Made by a program: the position numbers and the translations under genes
Part shown: positions 24,932-36,888 of the stretch, one piece after another
Position numbering within the stretch: the first letter of the stretch is position 1
Layout of the letters: each line of letters starts with the position of its first letter
Notes under the pieces: generated by a model
The model's database searches: none
Seen by the model: the letters and a program-made list of their open reading frames with translations, nothing else
What the model was told of the DNA's origin: nothing
Assembly: GCA_032207245.1 (NCBI GenBank)
Contig: CM063508.1
Location: 117,156,917-117,220,916, forward strand
Reading direction: 5' to 3'
Length of the DNA: 64,000 nt
DNA from: Pardosa pseudoannulata
Lineage: Eukaryota > Arthropoda > Arachnida > Araneae > Lycosidae

Positions 24932-25429
24932 CTTTGAAGATATTTAATATTGTTAATATATTTTCTTGTACATAATTTAATTACGAGATGACACTGTGTA
25001 TTGCAATTCTGAAGCAGACTGTATATATACATATTTATTTATTTTATTTATATATACATTTACTGTTTCAGTGAGTTAATAAAAGACTGAATATGTTCTT
25101 TTCCCGCTTGTTTTTGGAAGATACATATTTGAAAACCAGACTGATAATAAGGTTTATAATATTTTCCTGGACTTATAGCTTGTGCCCGAAAATGATTAAA
25201 GTTACCTGATTGATGTCACATTATAATGAAAATCCTAGTTCTTTAGTTTAGTATTCACCCCTGACTTGACAGTTTGTACTTTTACATTCTCGCATACGTA
25301 GTAGAGGGGAAATATTGTAATCGTCCAAAAATTCTACCTCGAAATTTTGATTGATCAGGACCGTAACTAGGGTGTAGCAAAGTGGGCATTTGCTACGGGC
25401 GCATCAGTTTTAGGGTCGTCGCACCAGGA

Positions 25430-26120
25430 CCGTAGCCAGAAATTATGTTCGGAGGGGGACCAAGGGGAAAGACACTCTTCTTTGTGAATGATACTTCAAT
25501 AAAACTACAGGTTTTCTTATGCATCTATACCCCTAATCAGTACCATAACACCAAGGGGAAAGACACTCTTCTTTGTGAATGATACTTCAATAAAACTACA
25601 GGTTTTCTTATGCATCTATACCCCTAATCAGTACCATAACACCAAGGGGGAAAGACATCTTCTTGTGAATGATATTTCAATAAAACTAGGTTTTCTTATG
25701 CATCTATACCCCTAATCAGTACCATAACATCAAGGGGAAAGACACTCTTCTTTGTGAATGATACTTCAATAAAACTACAGGTTTTCTTATGCATCTATAC
25801 CCCTAATCAGTACCATAACACCAAGGGGAAAGACACTCTTCTTTGTGAATGATATTTCAATAAAACTACAGGTTTTCTTATGCATCTATACCCCTAATCA
25901 GTACCATAACACCAAGGGGAAAGACACTCTTCTTTGTGAATGATATTTCAATAAAACTACAGGTTTTCTTATGCATCTATACCCCTAATGAGTACCATAA
26001 CACAATGTGGTTTTAAAATAACAAAATGATTAAAAAAATGATATAATGAATAAATTTAAAGCTTTGAATGTGTAATGATGTATCACGATAAATTGAATAA
26101 TAAAATTAACATTAAAAACC
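25430..26120. mobile_element. Second copy of the 210-848 hAT family, left half, internally expanded
   Basis: The sequence starts CAGGACCGTAGCCAGAAATT and then follows the 210-848 element: TTTGTGAATGATACTTCAAT, then ATGTGGTTTTAAAATA and further AT-rich sequence to about 26120. Where the first copy has one such segment, this one has six tandem copies. The right end was not located. A similar start, CAGGACCGTAACTAGGG, lies just upstream at 25358 and suggests another related element. Confidence 0.75.
25461..26003 (+). repeat. Minisatellite, six tandem units of about 91 bp
   Basis: Units begin CAAGGGGAAAGACA at 25461, 25552, 25643, 25731, 25822 and 25913, with periods of 91, 91, 88, 91 and 91 bp. 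Copies are nearly identical. The unit equals a single segment (about 237-325) of the related hAT element. Confidence 0.95.
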
Positions 26121-27110
26121 GTGTTGTAATGTACTTACAACCTTAACACCAGTGTTCGGTTACAAAGGGGAAACACAGTAAGAATATAACACTTTATATT
26201 GAGATTCAGACATTTATTCTGTACATTCATTTACAAATTGATCCTTGATTATCGTGTATCATAATCATCAATTATTTATGTCTTATATTTACACCATAAT
26301 TATTACAATTCTCTTTATAATGCGTTATTACTCAATAACAAGGTTAAATTATTAACATAGGCCTAAGTGACTGTAAATATTATTTTATCTTTACCTCCAT
26401 TAAAGGCACAGGGGAGCAGGCAGTTGCTTTCCTCACGCGATATGTCGGTCCTTCAGTGGGTCCAAAGGATCAAGCAGGGGCTTTCCTCATGTAGTGAGTG
26501 TTGGTTCGGGCGCACGGGACGAGTTGGTGCTGGTGAGCGGGGCTTAGGATTTTTATGCCCCGCCTCTCTCGAATCCCGATTTGAACTCCTCTCTCTAACT
26601 TCGTTTCCCAACTCCTCATCTCGGTTTTAACGCCCCTTTTTCTTCCTTTCCAATCGTTTGTTTGGTGAAATTTTCCCACATCTGCAACCCCTTCGGCAGT
26701 GCAGGTGGGCTCATTAAAATAGCCCCTTTTGTGAAAGCTGACATTTTTAGCCCCTGCCCCCATAACTCACGGTTACATCTCTGTGCGAGCCTGACCGTTA
26801 CGCTGCCATTCTGTGATCTATACCTTCTCTGCAGGGGTCTCTAAACTCGACGTGAACAATCGGAGTCCTAAATTCCTCTAGGAAATTTCTCCCACAGCTG
26901 TGCATGCACCATCGTGCATGCTGTGCAGACCATCGTGAGAAAGTACCTCGGTACAAACCGTTATTACATTTATTCGTTTAAATTTCTCTCTTATTTAGCT
27001 AAATACCAAAATCTAGTCTAATGTAATACTTTGAAGCTATTTTAGAAGATAAAATCTGTCTCAAAATACTCACAATGGAGCACCCCAGACATTATACAAT
27101 AGATTATGGA
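26120..27110. repeat. Unclassified GC-richer repeat-like DNA
   Basis: About 26390-26960 is less AT-rich than its surroundings and contains open frames on both strands with no recognisable domain. GTGCATGCACCATCGTGCATG at 26900-26920 is an imperfect palindrome. This may be part of an LTR or DNA transposon, but no ends were found. Confidence 0.25.
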
Positions 27111-27155
27111 AAATGATCTTGAGACGAATGACCAAGAGGCGTTACTCAGACATGA

Positions 27156-27381
27156 GTGGGCCGCGGCCGGGGTGCCACCCCCCAGGCCGGGCGCGGAGGC
27201 ACTGTCCGCGAGCTAGCGGGGAGGCACACGCCGTGACCCCTGGGGAGGGGGTACTAGGCTGCCCGGCCGGGGGTCCCGCCGGGCGGTCGGGCTACTGAGC
27301 GCGCCCCCTACTCACTTCCACCACCACGGGGGTGCTGCGCGGCCGCCGGGGGGCCGTGCGGCCCCGCCGCCCGCCGGGGGT
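27156..27381. other. Abrupt GC-rich island
   Basis: In 27181-27240, 47 of 60 bases are G or C, and 27241-27300 is the same, while flanking DNA is mostly A/T. The block begins and ends sharply. It directly borders the 3' tail of the retrotransposon at 27417. No rRNA, tRNA or protein was recognised. Possible origins include rDNA spacer, a transposon 5' region or a captured foreign piece. Confidence 0.6.
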
Positions 27382-27416
27382 AGATAAAAGCCTACGGCCC
27401 AAAACATTTATGGCCA

Positions 27417-28385
27417 ATTTATTTATTTATTTATTTTATGTTTTTTGGCACAAAATCCTCGGGGGATATACTGCGCCATACAAGTTCTGTTAGAGTATAC
27501 ATACAAGACACAAATAAAAATTTACATGAAAAATTACTAAAATACAATCAAAAATCTAAAATGTATATAAGTGAAATTTTCCAAAGAAACTGGTAACAGA
27601 GATCATATTTCATATAGCAGTCCTGAACGGCGGAGAAAGGGAAACAAGTCCGCATGCTGTGCTTCCCCAATAATAGTCCCAAGATCAGGCAACGAAGTTT
27701 TAAAATATTCCAAATACATCCGCCGGAAGCAACAGCACGAAGTCAGGAAGTGTACAACTGTTTGAGGTGACTTGCAAAAAGCACACTGGAGAGGTGCTTT
27801 CCCAAGTAACAAATGTGCATGAATGAGCGGGCAGTGTCCCACGCGAAGACGCGTGAGAACAACGTCGCACCCTCTCACAGACAGCGGTGGCCATATATTC
27901 AAGTGTCCCATGATGCTACGCAGTTTATTTTGCTCTTGCAAGTCTCAACGTCGCTGCCAGTCAATGCGAGTCTTTTTCTTAACGAGAGTTCTTACGTCGC
28001 ATAAGGGAATATCGTTGTAGAACAGACTTGACGGATTTTTTGCCGCATTATCAGCAAGATCATTCTCATAAATTCCAACATGACTTGGAATCCAACACAA
28101 TATTATTTTATATCCCCTAAGCTTCCCCTAATGCCATAACAACATTGGCCCAACGTAACGTTGCTAGCTTGGCGAAGACTTTATGAGCCCCGTGGTCGGC
28201 ATGGCTTATATTTGCCAAAAGGTTGAAGGGTCAGTGGGATTAACTTCCAGATATAGGAAACGGTGCACAGCTGAAAAAAAAGTTCGTGGGTCCATATTTC
28301 TTACAAGCAGTTTATTTGCTACTTCTGCTATACTTGCGACTCCCGATGCTGATTCCCGAGCATTGCGTGTTTTTTTTTTTTAAGT
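27417..28385 (-). pseudogene. Non-LTR retrotransposon with RNase H end (I/Jockey-like), decayed
   Basis: Minus-strand translation from about 28110 gives ILCWIPSHVGIYENDLADNA, the last RNase H motif. A stop near 27950 follows, then a frame 27941-27603 with DVVLTRLRVGHCPLIHAHLL and CAFCKSPQTVVHFLTSC, the usual post-RNase H region. Further 5' RNase H sequence to about 28385 is broken. The 3' end is an ATAAA-type repeat at 27417-27441. It is a different family from the element at 17144-17791. Confidence 0.85.
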
Positions 28386-28609
28386 TTAAAAAAATGTGCT
28401 GCCATAGCTAAGAAGCAGTTATTACTTATGTGATACTCTTAATATCTTTTGTAAAATTAAGAAGAACATCACTAACGAAAATAGTTACTTTTCTTTTCAA
28501 TTAGTATACACCATACAGGACATACATCTATAATTTCGTCACTTTCTTGTTCCGTTCATTCAAAATACATCCCACACTCGGAAGTGACGGTCCATTGTCC
28601 AAATCGGAA

Positions 28610-28715
28610 GTCCAAATGTCCGTAGCCGTTCAGAATCTACTTTTAAGCAGTAGGTCCTGTCTCATTAGCGTTCATGTAGCAAAAAGTAGACCGCAGTGCT
28701 CCAAACCAAACTAAA
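28610..28715 (+). repeat. SINE fragment
   Basis: GTAGCCGTTCAGAATC, then TAAGCAGTAGGTCCTGTCTC, ATTAGC, GTAGACCGCAGTGCTCC and AAACCAAAC match the 3' two thirds of the SINE at 61303-62414. Confidence 0.75.
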
Positions 28716-28719
28716 GCCT

Positions 28720-29300
28720 TCTCGAACTGAAACGCCGAGCAGAAAATACGCGTGCTCGCGTAAAATATCCGAATCAAAGAGGTCATCAAATGGTTAGCAT
28801 ATTGTGCCCGATTTGGGTTTCGAGGCCTGGTTGTATCTGTGTTTTGTCTCTGTCTCCTCATAGGGAGTGTTTCTACAGGGCATTCCCGTAATAAAAATGG
28901 CAACAAATCAGCAAATTGTAAGAAAAATGCTAATAAAGACAAATGCCCCGCATATGTAATTGAAAAAAATAGATGAAGATGATTATTTTGAAATTATTTG
29001 TCAAGTAGAAAGCAAAAATTAATCATAGCAAGAAGTTTATGACGTGAAGGATCAAAGAAGGAATCACACATTTAAAATACTAATGTAGGGGGAGGAGTGA
29101 ACAAGGTAAATGGCACATGATAAACAAAAAAATTTCATACGGACGATTTAAAGATTATGTAAATCCTGATTTCGAAGAGGTGTGAATAAACCCGGGAATT
29201 TATAATAAATAAAATTTTGGAACTTTGAGAAAATCATTTTACAATGTTTTACATTTATTTTTTCAACAGTGGCTATTTAAAAAACTGGCATATTATTTTT
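28720..29300. other. No recognised feature
   Basis: A less AT-rich stretch to about 28900, then AT-rich DNA. No domain or repeat was recognised. Confidence 0.35.
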
Positions 29301-29307
29301 AAGAGAT

Positions 29308-29310
<3 letters not shown>

Positions 29311-29359
<49 letters not shown>

Positions 29360-29687
29360 ATATATTCAAGGAATAATAGTAGTGATCATTTAAATGATTT
29401 TATAGTAGTACTTATGTAATCAATTACCCTGTTAGTCTTATCAAACACATAACTGGTTGCTTGAATTTTAATTGCTAATATGATAATTATGTACATTATT
29501 TTTTATCATTATTTATTATGTAAATTGCTTTATTCTAAACTTTTCCTCTCCTTTTATAATATAAAAATGCATATCTTTAAATTTAAAATAACAGTTTATT
29601 ATTTTTTGTAATACATATATCATTTAAAGGTGTCATCAAATAACACTGTTGCATTTTGTGTCTAATTCCTACACACACACATATTAT

Positions 29688-29751
<64 letters not shown>

Positions 29752-30126
29752 TATTTTTTTATTTATGTTTTATTCAAGGAATAATAGCAATGAGCATTTA
29801 AATGATTTTATAGTAGTACTTATGTAATCAATTACCCTGTTAGTCTTATCAAACACATAACTGGTTGCTTCAATTTAAATTGCCAATATAATAATTATAT
29901 ACATTATTTTTTATCATATTTATTATGTAAATTGCTTTATGCTAAAACTTTTCCCCTCCATTATAATAAAAATACATATCTTTAAATTTAAAATAACAGT
30001 TATTATTTTTTGTAATACATATATCATTTAAAGGTGTCATCAAAAAACACTGTTGCATTTTGTGTCCAATTCCTACACACACACATATTATTTATATATA
30101 TATATATATATATTTAATATTATATT

Positions 30127-30160
<34 letters not shown>
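29311..30160. repeat. Duplicated 400-bp unit with TA microsatellites
   Basis: TA runs lie at about 29311-29357, 29689-29752 and 30091-30152. Between them a segment starting ATTCAAGGAATAATAG at 29364 is repeated at 29772, an offset of 408 bp. Each copy ends in ACACACAC followed by (AT)n. The last run continues into a (GA)n stretch. Confidence 0.9.
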
Positions 30161-30168
<8 letters not shown>

Positions 30169-30825
30169 AAAGAGAGATGTTATCCAAGAAAAAGGATTTA
30201 TGGGTTTTGTGACACTATAGATTATTGCCTAATATTTATGTAATAATAAAAATATTGGTATTTTCAAAGGAAAAATATACTTTCAAGCTAACAGATACCT
30301 TGCCAAATATAGTTAGTTAATCCCAATTATTCAATTTTTTTCATAGCATATATCGTTAATTTTGCGAAAATTAAACTTTTGAGGTCTACACAACAAAGAC
30401 AGATAAAATGGTGGTTCTCTTGTGTCATAAAAGTTGGCGACTTCAAAAATACTTCAAATTCCATGTTTTGGAAATTTTCAAAATTCTCTTAAAAAAAACG
30501 GTGTTTTTCCGTTTTTTCCACTCCTCACAACTCTACGGACGATACAATACAAAGTGATTTTAATTATTAAATTACTTAGAGATTCCAAATTAGGGAACCT
30601 GCAAATCCCACATCTACAGTATAAGGTATTGATTAAAAATTTGGAAATATTTTATATTTACAACAAATCAGGATTTCTGTAGTCTGATGTATTGAAAAAG
30701 GTTCGTTCATGTGTACAGAGCATTCGTACTTTCGTAGTAACATGTAAAAGAATACTCCCTTTTCAAGACGAATGAGTGGGACCAAGACTCCTTTCCTACG
30801 GGTTGTGTTTGAGTATGTATTTTAA

Positions 30826-31860
30826 ATATCCTCTATATAATAATAGTCTAAGTTATTTGTCCGTCTGTACTTGAATTTATGAAGTGGTTGGACCTGGAAT
30901 GGATAGAGGTATCCATATTGGATTTTTGATGAGTTAGGGTTAGCAAAATTCAAAGCGAGTAAAGTTTATCTTCTTCTAAACTATCGATCCGATTCTAAAA
31001 TACATTGGCATAAATATGCTTTACATCATAGCAAAAAATACTGTCGTCTCTAAAGCCTTCGAAATCCACCCCTTCTCCCTTTTCGGGCGTTTAATGCCGT
31101 TATTTCGAGCCCTAATTTCTCCGTTTAAGAGCGAGCAAACGATTAAATTTATCAATTTTCACATAATAAATAGGTAAAAATAACATCTCTTTCGAGCATT
31201 ATGAAGTCACTCCTTCAACCATCTCATTTAATCATTTCTTATCTTAAAATATTTAAATATCATCTGCATATTATTTTCATACGTTTTATCACAGAACTTA
31301 GATATTACGTAAATAATTTTCTTTTGTATTTGGTTTAAATAATAGATTAGGTACTTATGTGATAATTTCAAATATAATCATGGGTTACCTTTTGTTGCAA
31401 TGAAAATTTTATCACCGGTATTAACGACAAATTGTTTTCATAAAAGTCTAGGAGTCTATTTCACAGACTAATAAATATCTAGATTTTAAGTTATTTATCT
31501 TTGAAAATTAAGAAGTATGTCCGTTTATGTGTTTGTTTTTTATACATAACTACACGGTTTGCAATCGATTTGCCAAATTTTGGACATCATTCATATATGT
31601 CTCCAAATAATCACTGTTGATATTAAAACCTCTGCTGTCCATTCTATCAAGTAATACGACAGGATAAACTAAAGTTGGTAACTAACATAAGGTCAGTAAA
31701 GTTTTTTTAATGTTAATTTTATATTTTACCATGTTCAAAACTTTTCGAGATAATTCTAAACTTACAAGATAAATTTGAGTCAGATAAAGTAACAGACAAA
31801 TAAGCATATATCTTATTACTTATCCCGTCGTATGACGGGCTATATGCAATTATCTTATAT
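30826..31860 (+). mobile_element. Possible Helitron-like non-autonomous element
   Basis: The start, TCTATATAATAATAGTCTAA followed by TTTGTCCGTCTG and later CTATCGATCCGATTCTAAAA, resembles the 5' region of many arthropod Helitron-like repeats. Near 31829 a perfect hairpin CCCGTCGTATGACGGG could be the subterminal hairpin. No CTRR end or Rep/helicase is clear, so this is tentative. Confidence 0.35.
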
Positions 31861-32555
31861 TTACTTATGCTTTGTTTTAAAAAAATACATATTTCTTATT
31901 CTACGTTAAGATTATATTTTATACCTGTACAGTATCCCGTCACCATATTAAAATTCGGCATATGCCGTTTAATTACAAAAAAAATTAAAACCGTTATTCT
32001 TACCAGATACACCATGATTAAAAGCTTTTTTGGACTGTAAATTTAATAAATTTATCCAGATATGCATCGATATCAGCTCTAATAACTGCTGACCCAGTGA
32101 TGTACTAGCCACTTGGGTCGGTTTTGTACTTGCCGCCCTTTTCGAATCAATTAAATAATGTTTTTTTTTAATAAACTTGTATGAATAATTTTAATGAGAT
32201 AAACCATTACTTCAACTTGAATTTCAGAAAAAGTACGAGAAAATATTTTTTAATTTTATATTTTATAAATAAGTAGAATTACGTCTGTTCCGGTGCATCC
32301 GGAACAAAACAACTCAACTTTTCTGTGATTCGTTTTCGGCGCAATTCAGAACTTTCTAGGAGTTGCAGTTCACATCGAGTACGCATCCGCACGGCAGCTG
32401 GCATGCTGTCCGCTTTCCATTTTGTTTCGCACATGCACATTTTTATGTCATACTTGTTTTTGTGTTGTATAAAATTAGTTTTTTGTGTTTGAAAAGAAGT
32501 GTTTTCATTCACATAATTAACCACATCGCAACAACGTCTTTTTAATAAGTGAATG
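31860..32555. other. AT-rich sequence, small palindrome
   Basis: No gene is seen. GTTCCGGTGCATCCGGAAC at 32286-32304 is a 7-bp-stem palindrome of unknown role. Confidence 0.35.
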
Positions 32556-32618
32556 TACGTGGGTCACTCTGAAATTTTTGAGATAGAACTAGGTTTTTAA
32601 AATTATACTTACAAAATC

Positions 32619-33560
32619 TTAGGTGTGTTCAAAGTATCCAGCATCAAAGCACTTTTGTAGACGAATTTTCCACAGATTAAATGCCTCAAGCCATTCATTT
32701 ATTGGAATAGATGAAAAAAATGCATTTATAGCCACATCAATCTCTTCTGAATGTAAACGATGTCCAATTAAGTTCTTTTTCAGATTAAAGAATAACCAAA
32801 AGTCATACATAGCCAGATCAGGTGAATTCGGCGGATGTTCTATCACATTAATTTGTTTTTGTTTAAGAAACTCAACTGTTAATCCGGCTGTATGTGAGGA
32901 TGCATTGTCATGGTGAAACATTAGTCGGGTAACATTCACTTCTTGTAGAATTTGTGGAAGACATTTAGTGGTATACCAGTTTGCTGCTAATGTCTTCTGT
33001 CCTTCCAACTTGATGGCTTTGACCAATCCCGTACTTCTGAAGAAAACGGCATACATCACTTTTTTCAGTGCGCGTTGTCTTTTCACCATTGTCGGAGTGG
33101 GATCATCGTCAAAGCTTTTGGTTTTGCTTTCTTGGCGTGAAGGAACGTCAAAAAACAGTACGTACGTTTCATCACCCGTTACAATTTTAGAAATGATGAG
33201 GTGGTCATCATCATTTAGCCGTTTAAGAGTTTCTCTATTGATTCTGACACGCTTCCCTTTTTGGTGCTCAGTTAGATTATGGGGAACCCAACGGCAAACT
33301 ACTTTTTTTCATATGTAGACATTCATTAATAATTTTGTGTACGGCTGCGGATCCAATGTTAAGTTCCTTCTGTATAATTTGATAGGTACAACGATTATCA
33401 TCCATTAACATTTTTCGTATGGCAGACACATTATCCGGGATGACTGCCGACGGCGGCCTTCCTGTGTGTTCTTCATCCTGAAGAAAATTGCGACCTCTGC
33501 TCAATTCTTTAAACCATCTGAATACAGTAGCACGAGCTACAGATTCACTGCTTTTTATTT
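32619..33560 (-). pseudogene. mariner transposase (DD34D), one frameshift
   Basis: Minus-strand sequence encodes a mariner transposase. The N-terminal helix-turn-helix part lies at 33560-33277 (RATVFRWFKELSRGRNFLQD; DEEHTGRPPSAV). The catalytic part, upstream of and across 33089-32619, has VTGDETYVLFFDV (first Asp), LMFHHDNASSHTA (second) and NSPDLAMYDFWLF (third), with 34 residues between the second and third Asp. All three Asp are present, but a one-base indel in an A-run near 33300 breaks the frame. A terminal-repeat-like GTGGGTCACTCTGAAA lies at about 32559. The 5' end of the gene was duplicated (see 33509-34831). Confidence 0.92.
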
Positions 33561-34831
33561 TATATTTAATATAAATTAGGTCGTTATGATTAATACTCTG
33601 ACCTTGAAAGATAGTATTATAATCCTTAATTGAATGAAAATTTGAAAAAATATTTTATGCAATGAGATAATTTTATAAAGTTAGTGGAATTTTCCTTTAA
33701 TGTTATCTATTTCTTTCTTTCATAAAAAGAATTTAAATACCTCAATAAAAAACCTTTTTTTTTATTTAAACGAAGAATACATTTTTTTTCTTTGAAAAAC
33801 TTAATGTGTATACAAAAGATGGTAGCGTTAAAGTGAACCTCCTGAAACTGACATAAAGTAATATCAGCTTGGAGTTAGCCTTTCCAAACAGGAAAAAATA
33901 AAAGGATACTGATACGATTAATTTAAAAAATTTAAGAAGAAAAAGTATTTTTAACACTTTGACTGCCATGGCTATCATATGTGATATCCAGTGATATTTC
34001 CGTTGAGACACTGGCTATCCGATATGATAGCCATTGTGTTTCAACACTTCAGGCCATGGCTATCAAAGATGTTATCAGTTACATGAAAATCGTATTGGAG
34101 TTTGATTGTTGGGCTCCCTACGATGTGTTAGGTATACGTGGTTTGCGCAAATTGGTATATGTGACGATTTTATGAGCTAAGTTTTATGAAAAATTAAATA
34201 TTTGGAACATGCAACAAAAAAGGGAATATATATATAAATAGAGAGAGTTTGTTTTAAAATATTGTTTGTTTTGAAATATTGTTTTTATATATAGTTTTAT
34301 GTTGAAAAAATACAAATTACACAAAAAAAAGTTTGGCCCCGTTGTGAACATTTGCAATTTTGGCTTGGCAGTCAAAGTGTTAAACCATCTGAATACAGTA
34401 GCACGAGCTGGAGATTCACTGCTTTTTATTTTATATTTAATATAAATTAGGTCATTATGATTAATACACTGACCTTGAAAGATAGTATTATAATCCTTAA
34501 TTGAATGAAAATTTGAAAAATATTTTATGTAATGAGATAATTGTATAAAGTTCTTGGAATTTTCCTTTAATGTTATCTCTTTCTTTCTTTCATAAAAAGA
34601 ATTTAAATACCTCAATAAAATTATCTTTAAAATTTCTTTTATTTAAACGAAGAATACTTTTTTTTTCTTTGAAAAACTTAATGTGTATACAAAAGATGGT
34701 AGCGTTAAAGTGAACCTCCTAAAACTGACATAAAGTAATATCAGTTTGGAGTTAGCCTTTCCAAACACTAAAAAATAAAAAGATACTGATACGATTACTT
34801 TAAAAAATTTAAGAAGAAAAAGTATTTTTAA
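33509..34831. repeat. 446-bp direct duplication with a MITE at the junction
   Basis: The segment 33509-33954, which includes the 5' end of the mariner transposase and upstream DNA, is repeated at 34380-34831 with several substitutions and short indels. Both copies begin with TTAAACCATCTG and end at AGTATTTTTAA. The 425-bp element 33955-34379 separates them. Confidence 0.92.
33955..34379. mobile_element. piggyBac-type MITE (425 bp)
   Basis: Both ends read inward as CACTTTGACTGCCA, a 14-bp perfect terminal repeat, and TTAA flanks each end (33951-33954, 34380-34383). Internal repeats of TGGCTATC are present. There is no coding capacity; the ORF at 34184-34615 only bridges into the mariner duplicate. 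Confidence 0.85.
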
Positions 34832-36880
34832 GCACGTTGTTAGTGATTCATTTTTTACAAGGTCAAATATTTTTGTAGAAAGAAACACTTTCACATTTTG
34901 TCACTAGATGGCAGCACCAAACTTTGAAAACTTTGAAATTTGCTGCAATTCGATTTCGTTTTATTATGTGTTGATGACATATATGATCATTGACCACAGA
35001 TGATACCTTCTACAGACAGAACAGTTGTAAAATTTTGTTTGAAGAAATTTTGGATGCATATTTATTGAATTGATATTTTTTAGGGAGTTCATAGGTGAGG
35101 TTTAATTTTTTTCTTATAATAGAGCTTATAATATAAATATTTCTTATAATGTCTTATAAATTTCTTATAATATAAATATTAGCTAGAGTAAATATTAAAA
35201 AGAATTTATATCCTTACGATGTAAAAAATTTTAGTTTTGGAAAATAAAACTGATTCAAAAGGTTAATTTTTTAATGAAAGGAAACAGTTCTAAATGATAC
35301 GATTTAACTATTTTTATGAAAAAAAAGGGACCTATTTGAGAATGTAATATATGTAAAGAAATAACATCAAGAAGGTAAAAAAAGAGTTAAATAATATTTT
35401 TGTTGAACAAATTTTCTTTTCTTTTTTTAAAGTAGAAAAAGTCATCTATGTACGATGAAAACATATAAATATATTTTTGTTATTTTATTTATAATTTACA
35501 TTGTAATTTTAAATATTTCCAAATTTAGAAAAATTTTTACTAATCCCACAATAAATTATTCCAGTAAAATATATTTCATAATTTAGTGGTATCGCTAAGC
35601 TGTAAATCCAAATGGAACATTACTAGTCACAGAACCATATTAAATTAAAGCCACTGCATATTTGGTAACAGTATTACTCAATAGATGGCAGCACTAAAAT
35701 ACTCCTTTGCTCCAATCTTTTAAGGTATTGTTTGTACGAGATTTATTAATTTATTTTTGTGCGAATAATGCAATGGACTGTGTAGACAACATGAAAAATA
35801 TTTATGTGAATTTCGTACACATCTAGTTCACCTTAAGTTCATATCTAGAATATTACCTAAATTTTGCGAAACGATGTAAACTTTCATGGAATATTTTATA
35901 TTAGATGCTGCACAAAGAATATGGTCACATTTAGTTTTATATTCTTAAGGAAATGAGTAATACCAGAGCTACAACCAACATGAAGACTCGACGAACTTGG
36001 GCTCTTTTTTATCTAAATTTTATATTTTTTAATTAATAAACAATAAGTAATTAAATACCTAATTGGTCCAATTTGAGATCTCTCCCTCCCTTCTGTAACG
36101 AAATTGCTATGGTTCTGGTTGATACAATGACTATCATTTACCAGGAGAGTCTCCAAAATTCTCTTTAAATACATACACATACATACACGTGAGTGTGTGT
36201 GGTGTAATATATCAAAATTATTGTCCCTAAATAGATATCCAAAATTCTCCCTTTTTTCCAGTGTCGTTTCTTAATACCTCATTTCCCAGCTATAAAACGT
36301 CAGATAAAGGAGTGTTCTCGATCTTACATTCTTTTTACCCATCTTTCAAAGCCAACGCTGGAATAAATGCTAATTTTCTCTCCACTGTCCATTTTTTCAG
36401 CTGCCCCAGGAAATGGTATTGATAATAATTAAATTGCTGCCTGTGTGTTTGAGCTAACTTAAAGTTCCACCCTTGCCTCTCCAAAAGTACTGATCCATCT
36501 TTAGTCTCATGAGAACAAAATCACGTGATTAACTCGAATGGGGCGGGGGGCGATATCGGTGTATATCCTTGCAACAATCTATGCAGAGCTATTGTACTGT
36601 AAAGAGTGTTGGTACACCAATGCATTTCGAATACCGAATAAATGTGACGATCCACAACGTTGGATTTCGTTTCTTTTTTAAAGCTTTATGCCTGCATTTT
36701 GATTAGCAGTTATTTTTGACCATCAAGCCCGGGCAAATTATATTAGCGTTCGTGCTGAACTATCCCCAATCTCTGTCTTGAGTTCCAGGAACCCCCTAAT
36801 AAGAAAAATGTAGGTCCTGCAGGGATAAAAGAGTCCCTTTAATTTTTCAACAAGAAACTATATTGCCGCATAAAGTAGCT
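34832..36880. other. Mostly AT-rich; two AGATGGCAGCAC motifs; LTR-like pieces
   Basis: CACTAGATGGCAGCACC (about 34903) and CAATAGATGGCAGCACT (about 35681) are noted. Around 36590-36670 a block with AATAAA and GTGACGATCC looks like part of an LTR. No coding sequence is recognised. Confidence 0.35.
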
Positions 36881-36888
36881 TAGGCAAC

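Noticed and set aside
25461..26003. CRISPR-like array
   Set aside because: Units are contiguous 91-bp direct repeats with no unique spacers, inside a eukaryotic transposon.
26367..26844. Overlapping ORFs of 60-97 codons on both strands
   Set aside because: Open frames arise from locally higher GC; no motif or splice context supports any of them.
27156..27381. CpG-island promoter of a host gene
   Set aside because: No adjacent first exon or transcript signal is visible, and the neighbour is a retrotransposon tail.
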